From Acidobacteriaceae bacterium (GTDB taxonomy: Bacteria; Acidobacteriota; Terriglobia; Terriglobales; Acidobacteriaceae): 19,151 bases of DNA. The notes under the pieces are model-generated. The model had not been told where the DNA came from. It did no database searches and saw only the letters and a list, made by a program, of their open reading frames with translations. This document shows, one piece after another, positions 14,263-19,151 of this stretch. The DNA is taken from contig JASHUR010000172.1 of the NCBI GenBank assembly GCA_030039895.1, positions 1 through 19,151 on the forward strand. The letters are read 5' to 3'. Both the position numbers and the translations under genes were made by a program. Each line of letters opens with the position of its first letter. Within the stretch, counting starts at the first letter, position 1.

Positions 14263-17200
14263 TTGGTTGACTTTTTCATTCATAGGCCAGTATTCGCGAC
14301 AGTATGCGCACTGCTCATAGTTCTGGCAGGTGCAGTGGTCATTCCGACCTTGCCGATTTCGCTCTACCCGACGCTCGCTCCGCCACAGGTTACGGTAAGC
14401 AGCAACTACATCGGGGCCAACGCCGAAGTGGTTGAGTCGGCCGTGACCATTCCGCTGGAAGAGCAGATCAACGGTGTCGAAGGCATGCGCTATATTTCGT
14501 CGACCAGCTCGAACGACGGCACCAGCACCATTACGACGACCTTTCAAACCGGCTACGATCTGAATATCGCGGCTGTCGATGTGCAGAACCGCGTGGCTTC
14601 TGCGCAGGGGCGTCTGCCTGCGGCAGTCAACAACACCGGTATCACCATCACGAAGGCAAACTCGAACTTCGTGTTTGCAGCGGCATTTCTGTCGCCGCAC
14701 AACAGCTATTCCGACCTTTTTATCAGCAACTATCTTGACGTGTACGTCAAGGATGCGCTCAAGCGAATTCCGGGCGTCGGAGATGTAATCATCTTCGGCG
14801 AGCGCAAATACGCGATGCGCATCTGGTTGGACCCCGCAAAGCTGGCGGCCCGCGGCCTTACTGCGTTAGACGTAACGAACGCGCTGGCCGAACAGAACGT
14901 TGAGATCCCCGCTGGACAGGTAGGACAGCCGCCGGCAAATCCGAACCAGACTTACCAGATTCCGATACGCGTGGTGGGCCGCCTTAGCGATCCCGCACAG
15001 TTTGACAACATCATCATCAAGAACACGCCGCAAGGCATTGTCCAGCTCAAAGACGTGGGCCGCGCTGAACTCGGAGCCGAAACCTACTCCACCGATCTGC
15101 GCTTTGACGGCCAGGACGCCGTTGGCGTCGGCGTGCAGCAGCTAAGCAATGCCAACGCCCTCGCGGTGGACCGCGCGGCTAAAGCGGAGCTTGACCGGCT
15201 CGCGACAACCTTTCCGCCCGATTTGACCTATGTGATTCCGTTCGATACGACCACGGTCGTCGGAGACTCGATCCGCGAGGTGGTGGTGACGCTGGGCGAG
15301 GCGATCGTCATCGTGATCGTTGTCATCTTCCTGTTCCTGCTGGACTGGCGCGCGACGATTATTCCGGCAATTACCATCCCGGTTTCGCTGATCGGTACCT
15401 TCGCATTCATCAAGGTCTTCGGCTTCTCCATCAACTCTCTGACGATGTTCGGCATTACGCTGGCCACTGGACTTGTAGTCGATGACGCCATCGTCGTCAT
15501 CGAAAATGTCCAGAGGCACATCAGTGCAGAGCACTCGGACCCTCACACGGCCACATCGGTCGCCATGTCTGAGGTCACCAGCGCCGTCGTTGCGACATCT
15601 CTGGTGTTGATTTCGGTGTTCGTCCCGGTTTCGTTCTTCCCCGGAACAACAGGCATTCTGTATCGGCAGTTCGCCCTGACCATCGCATTTTCCATTGCCA
15701 TCTCGGCTTTCAACGCACTCACACTCTCTCCGGCATTGGCAGCGCTGTTTTTACGCGGAGAGACCATAAAACACGGGCTCTTCGGCCTGATTGACCGCAG
15801 CATTCACAAGTCAACTCAGCTGTATGGGCAAATTACGCACCATGTCCTGCGGCTCCGCTATATCGTAATGGTGGTCTTTGTCGCCGGACTCACAGCGACG
15901 GTGTATCTATACACGCATGTCCCGACGGCCTTTGTACCTTCGGAGGACCAGAACTACCTGATCTGTGTAGTACAAGCTCCACCTGGCGCGTCCTTAAGCT
16001 ACACCAGTGATGTTGCGCAGCGCGCAGTCGATATCATCCGGAAGGACAAAGATGTGTTCGGGACATTCGCCGTTATGGGCTTCAGCCTGGGTGGCGGCAG
16101 CTCGTCAAATTACGGGCTGATCTTTGTTCCCCTCAAGGCAGTAGAGACCCGCACAAAGGAGGGGCCGGGACACACGGCTGCGGACATTGCAGGCAAGCTT
16201 GCGCCGCGACTTCTGGCAGTGCCCGGAGGTATCGTCGCGATGTTCCAACCGCCCGCGATTCAAGGCATCGGCACCTTTGGCGGATTCCAGTTTGAGCTGC
16301 AGGACACTGGCCGTAACACGCTCCAGGATCTGGCCCGCGTAGCGCAAGAGATCGTTGGCGCCAGCCGCCAGGACAAATACCTGACTGGTCTGTACACCAG
16401 CTACACGGCGAATGATCCGCAGCTGCTGGTTACGATTGACCGCGAAAAGGCCAAGGCGATGGACGTTTCGCTCAGCCAGATCAGCTCGACGCTGGGCGTT
16501 TTTATGGGTTCGCAATATGTAAACGACTTTGACTTCAACAACCGGTCGTACCGCGTATACGTGCAGGCAGACCAGCAGGCGCGCATGACGCCAGCAGATC
16601 TGCGCAGATTTTATGTGCGGTCTGACTCAGGCCAGATGATCTCGCTTGACAACCTCGTGACCATCAAACAGACGTCTGCGCCACAGGTCATCTACCACTA
16701 CAATCTGTTCCGGTCCGCGGAGATCGACGGCTCCGCAGCGCGAGCCTACAGCTCCAGCGTAGGGCTCAAGCAGATGGTGAACCTTGCAAAGAAATATATG
16801 ATGCCGGGCATGCAGTATTCATGGACCGGGCTGTCGCTCGAAGAGATTGAGTCGGCAGGCAAGGCAATCCTGATCTTCGGACTGGGCCTTCTGGTGGTCT
16901 TCCTTACGCTCTCCGCTCTGTATGAGAGCTTTGCCCTGCCCTTCATCATTTTGCTGGCCGTGCCGATGGCGGTCCTGGGGGCACTGGGCGCCGTGTTGAT
17001 GCGCGGCATGGCGAATGACGTGTACTGCCAGATCGGACTCGTTATGCTCATCGGACTCTCTGCCAAGAACTCGATTCTGATCGTCGAGTTCGCCGAGCAG
17101 ATTCGCCAACGCGGGAAGACGATTTTTGAGGCCGCCATCGAGGCCGCCGAGCTACGGCTTCGCCCGATCCTGATGACGTCGTTCGCGTTCATTCTGGGCA

Positions 17201-17400
17201 TGCTGCCGCTCTACTTCGCAACCGGAGCCGGAGCATTGGGCCGGCGGTCAGTGGGAACGACGGTCGTTGGCGGCATGCTGGTTTCCACAATACTGAATCT
17301 GTTCTTTATTCCGCCACTGTATGTGATCCTGGAGACGCTGCTGGGCAAGCTGTCTCCCAAGAAGAGGAAGCGCGCAGCAGAAGGACCGGCAACAGCGTAA
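14263..17400 (+). CDS. RND multidrug efflux pump, AcrB/HAE1 family
   Basis: A 1045-residue inner-membrane proton-driven exporter, full length for the family (AcrB has 1049). The N-terminus VDFFIHRPVFATVCALLIVLAG is the canonical first helix, which supports the TTG start at 14263 (CAGG is 6 bases upstream). Proton-relay residues are in place: Asp407-Asp408 in GLVVDDAIVVIENV and Lys935 in LSAKNSILIVEFAEQ. Other family signatures are visible, such as IPLEEQINGVEGMRYISS in porter subdomain PN1, NALTLSPALAALFL, and ALYESFALPFIILLAVPMAV. The C-terminus is short and basic (KKRKRAAEG). It needs the adjacent membrane-fusion protein and an outer-membrane TolC-type channel, which is not in view. Substrate range cannot be read from sequence. 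A 9-bp hairpin follows the stop. Confidence 0.96.
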   Translation: MVDFFIHRPVFATVCALLIVLAGAVVIPTLPISLYPTLAPPQVTVSSNYIGANAEVVESAVTIPLEEQINGVEGMRYISSTSSNDGTSTITTTFQTGYDLNIAAVDVQNRVASAQGRLPAAVNNTGITITKANSNFVFAAAFLSPHNSYSDLFISNYLDVYVKDALKRIPGVGDVIIFGERKYAMRIWLDPAKLAARGLTALDVTNALAEQNVEIPAGQVGQPPANPNQTYQIPIRVVGRLSDPAQFDNIIIKNTPQGIVQLKDVGRAELGAETYSTDLRFDGQDAVGVGVQQLSNANALAVDRAAKAELDRLATTFPPDLTYVIPFDTTTVVGDSIREVVVTLGEAIVIVIVVIFLFLLDWRATIIPAITIPVSLIGTFAFIKVFGFSINSLTMFGITLATGLVVDDAIVVIENVQRHISAEHSDPHTATSVAMSEVTSAVVATSLVLISVFVPVSFFPGTTGILYRQFALTIAFSIAISAFNALTLSPALAALFLRGETIKHGLFGLIDRSIHKSTQLYGQITHHVLRLRYIVMVVFVAGLTATVYLYTHVPTAFVPSEDQNYLICVVQAPPGASLSYTSDVAQRAVDIIRKDKDVFGTFAVMGFSLGGGSSSNYGLIFVPLKAVETRTKEGPGHTAADIAGKLAPRLLAVPGGIVAMFQPPAIQGIGTFGGFQFELQDTGRNTLQDLARVAQEIVGASRQDKYLTGLYTSYTANDPQLLVTIDREKAKAMDVSLSQISSTLGVFMGSQYVNDFDFNNRSYRVYVQADQQARMTPADLRRFYVRSDSGQMISLDNLVTIKQTSAPQVIYHYNLFRSAEIDGSAARAYSSSVGLKQMVNLAKKYMMPGMQYSWTGLSLEEIESAGKAILIFGLGLLVVFLTLSALYESFALPFIILLAVPMAVLGALGAVLMRGMANDVYCQIGLVMLIGLSAKNSILIVEFAEQIRQRGKTIFEAAIEAAELRLRPILMTSFAFILGMLPLYFATGAGALGRRSVGTTVVGGMLVSTILNLFFIPPLYVILETLLGKLSPKKRKRAAEGPATA

Positions 17401-17415
17401 TGCGTTCATAAACTT

Positions 17416-17440
17416 GAAGAGGCCAGCGATGGGCCTCTTC
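17416..17440. terminator. Hairpin between convergent efflux and ATP-grasp genes
   Basis: GAAGAGGCC (17416-17424) and GGCCTCTTC (17432-17440) form a perfect 9-bp stem with a 7-base loop, between two convergent genes. It lacks a good T-tract on either side, so it may be a weak bidirectional terminator or RNA-stabilising hairpin. Confidence 0.5.
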
Positions 17441-17460
17441 GAGGCTTGCATTAGCCACAG

Positions 17461-18477
17461 TCAACTCGCCTGTTCCACCATTTGCCCCCTAACGGCCCTT
17501 TTGCGCACCGGGGCTTTTCTGGCATGTACAGTTTTCTGCCGTCCACCCGCTCCTTTCAGGAAAGACTCGGCCTGCGCTTCCGCGCTTTGTGAAGCCGATT
17601 TGGCCTTCCTAATAGCCAGATTGGCCATCGTCTCGACAAGCCACTCAAGGTTTTCTGCGCCGATTGATTGCTGATCGGCCTCGGGGACAGGATTCATGAA
17701 ATCGATCGCGTATGGAACGCCATCCTGCACCGCGAACTCAACGGTGTTGAGGTCATATCCCAGGGCCTTGCACAGTATGATCGAGTCCGCCTTCACGCGC
17801 TTGAGAAGCCTCCTGTTTGTGTTGAGCGGCTCGCGCAGATAGCGCTCCGGATGAGGACGGCGCGGATCGTACGGCAGGATGCGGACTTTTTCGCGCCCGA
17901 CGACGAGGCAGCGGAAGTACTCCGTGAAATTCACGGCCCGCTGCAAAACCATGCACAAATCGCGGCTCCGGTCGTAGGCATGGAAGAACTCGTCGCGGTT
18001 GTTGACCTCGTACACATCTCGCCAACCGCCGCCGTCAATGGGCTTGAGGAATGCCGGAAACCCAATGTAGTCGAAAACTGCGCCCCAGTTGAGCGGATAC
18101 TCCAGGTTGCGCATTGTCCGGTCAGTGGCCCCCTTCGGGAGCTGTTTGTGGGGAAGCATGACCGTCGGCGGAACCGCGATGCCTAGCTTTGCCGCCAGTG
18201 CGTAGTTAAAGAATTTATCGTCTGCCGACCACCAGAAAGGATTGTTGATGATCGCCGATCCCGACAGCGCGGCGTGTTTGAGCCAGGCGCGGTAAAACGG
18301 CACATCATGGGAAATGCGGTCCACAATAACCGCATAGCCTGACGGCTTGTTCATGGCGACGCTGCCCACCTGAACAAACTCCGCCACAACGCCGTCAACG
18401 TTCTTCGAATTGATGCGCTCAACCAGCGCTCCGGGGAAGGTATTTTCCAGTCCGAAAAGAACGCCGATCTTCTTCAA
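17461..18477 (-). CDS. ATP-grasp domain protein of unknown substrate (RimK-like)
   Basis: The 338-residue protein starts at TTG 18477, supported by a strong AAGGAGGG 8 bases upstream. It begins KKIGVLFGLENTFPGALVER, a pre-ATP-grasp fold. The central part carries the nucleotide-binding and catalytic segments: INNPFWWSADDKFFNYALA (about 77-95), FLKPIDGGGWRDVYEV (Lys145 and the glycine-rich loop), VLQRAV, and the metal-binding end VEFAVQDGVPYAIDFMNP (Glu247, Asp259, Asn262). ATP-grasp ligases join a carboxylate to an amine or thiol through an acyl-phosphate. Proteins with this exact layout are widespread but, as far as I know, uncharacterised, so I give no substrate. After about residue 290 there is a basic low-complexity tail (KAKSASQSAEAQAE, then RKAPVRKRAVRGQ), which looks like an add-on. 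The WYL regulator gene lies 59 bases upstream on the same strand. Confidence 0.85.
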   Translation of the reverse strand: MKKIGVLFGLENTFPGALVERINSKNVDGVVAEFVQVGSVAMNKPSGYAVIVDRISHDVPFYRAWLKHAALSGSAIINNPFWWSADDKFFNYALAAKLGIAVPPTVMLPHKQLPKGATDRTMRNLEYPLNWGAVFDYIGFPAFLKPIDGGGWRDVYEVNNRDEFFHAYDRSRDLCMVLQRAVNFTEYFRCLVVGREKVRILPYDPRRPHPERYLREPLNTNRRLLKRVKADSIILCKALGYDLNTVEFAVQDGVPYAIDFMNPVPEADQQSIGAENLEWLVETMANLAIRKAKSASQSAEAQAESFLKGAGGRQKTVHARKAPVRKRAVRGQMVEQAS

Positions 18478-18536
18478 CGCAGTTTCCCTCCTTAGCGCAC
18501 AATAGCGCCCGTAAGGTCAACTTAGCTGATGCACAG

Positions 18537-19151
18537 TCACGATGCAAAGCAGGATGAAGAGCCCGCTACCGAGCGGGCATCGGCAAGCACCCGCTCATGC
18601 AGCGCAGCGGGGGCAATCACACACGCGCCCGGGCCGAAGCCGAGCGCGACGAAGCGCGCCTGCTCCTCGCTGTCGAACTGGATGCGCAGCTTCAACCAGC
18701 CTTCGGGAGCCGGCGGGCCGTCCTTGACGGGCGATGAAATCCACCACTCGAGGATGCGGCGCGCTGCCTTGGCTTCAATCATCAGGATGGCTTCATACCG
18801 GTTGCGCTGGCGCTCAAGCTCAGCGGTGGACTGCTTCCAGTAGTCCGCAAGATTGAAGTGGGCCGGGCGCTCACAGGGAAGGGCCAAAACGGTCAGAGAG
18901 TTTATCCGCGAAACGCGATAGGTGCGCAGCCCCCTCGGCGTGTGTGCCACCAGATACCAGCTTGCACCCTTTGCGACCAGCCCCAGCGGATCAACCGTCC
19001 GCGGACCACTCTGTCCATCCGCGCGCGTGTAGTGGAAGGAAATTTTGCAGTCGCGGGCAACGGCGTCCTGGACCTCGGCCAGAAGCGTGAGGTCTTCGTT
19101 GGAAGGACGCCAGTCGGTCGTATCCACATACAATCGCTCGCGAATGGCCTC
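18537..19151 (-). CDS. WYL-domain transcriptional regulator (YafY-type), 5' end outside window
   Basis: The frame is open to the right edge, so the N-terminus, expected to hold a DeoR/HTH_11 helix-turn-helix, is missing. About 204 residues are visible. The WYL domain is identified by ISFHYTRADGQSGPRTVDP followed by GASWYLVAHTPRGLRTYRVS, which contains the name-giving Trp-Tyr-Leu and the arginine-rich ligand pocket. A C-terminal WCX-like extension follows (WLKLRIQFDSEEQARFVALG...ALHERVLADARS). WYL domains bind nucleic acids or nucleotides and often sense cellular state (for example DNA damage or phage defence), but many act as local repressors. A TTG at 19133 is in frame but within the domain and is not a likely start. 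The gene is co-directional with the ATP-grasp gene, 59 bases away, and they may be co-transcribed. Confidence 0.88.
   Translation of the reverse strand, partial: EAIRERLYVDTTDWRPSNEDLTLLAEVQDAVARDCKISFHYTRADGQSGPRTVDPLGLVAKGASWYLVAHTPRGLRTYRVSRINSLTVLALPCERPAHFNLADYWKQSTAELERQRNRYEAILMIEAKAARRILEWWISSPVKDGPPAPEGWLKLRIQFDSEEQARFVALGFGPGACVIAPAALHERVLADARSVAGSSSCFAS

Noticed and set aside
15142..15546. Antisense open frames inside the RND pump gene
   Set aside because: They are compositional shadows of a conserved membrane protein, rich in Asp and Arg (opposite hydrophobic codons), with no ribosome site support.

Overview
The window looks like chromosomal DNA of an Acidobacteriota member, most likely Acidobacteriaceae/Terriglobia. 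This is inferred from the protein mix: tandem lactonase-fold beta-propeller lipoproteins, a repeat-rich MCE protein, a pilin coupled to a LolA-like protein, and flagellar proteins of the style seen in that group. GC content is moderately high, several genes start with TTG or GTG, and outer-membrane machinery (LolA, MlaD, RND pump) indicates a diderm. No phylogenetic marker was searched, so the assignment is inference.

Left part (1-6300). Two minus-strand genes come first: a conserved-looking hypothetical cut by the left edge, and an internally duplicated DoxX-like membrane protein. Next on the plus strand are acpS (holo-ACP synthase) with a hairpin/T-tract terminator, an orphan MlaD/MCE protein with five 34-residue repeats, and two paralogous beta-propeller lipoproteins that share promoter, leader and signal peptide. 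A strong 13-bp hairpin terminator closes this block.

Middle part (6300-10450). Four minus-strand genes follow: thioredoxin, a short protein that looks like a FlgB-type rod N-terminus joined to a FlgL-type C-terminus, a sigma-54 AAA+ activator with no DNA-binding domain, and an OmpR-family response regulator. A candidate -24/-12 promoter lies between the activator and the chimeric flagellar-like gene. lexA is divergent from the response regulator. It has no visible Shine-Dalgarno sequence and a -10 box only 6 bases before the ATG, preceded by an ATTC-N7-ATTC direct repeat that may be its own operator.

Right part (10450-19151). A type IV pilin gene overlaps a LolA-like gene by four bases (GTGA). 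Then come a DUF1801-type protein, tRNA-Glu(TTC) on the minus strand with a good upstream promoter, a roughly 480-base stretch without a convincing gene, an RND efflux pair (membrane-fusion lipoprotein plus AcrB-type pump, no outer-membrane partner in view), and on the minus strand an ATP-grasp protein preceded by a WYL-domain regulator cut by the right edge.

Most of the window is ordinary housekeeping and envelope content. The parts most worth a second look are the FlgB/FlgL-like chimera with its neighbouring DNA-binding-domain-less sigma-54 activator, the lexA control region, and the pilin-LolA coupling. I found no CRISPR array, insertion sequence or phage gene.
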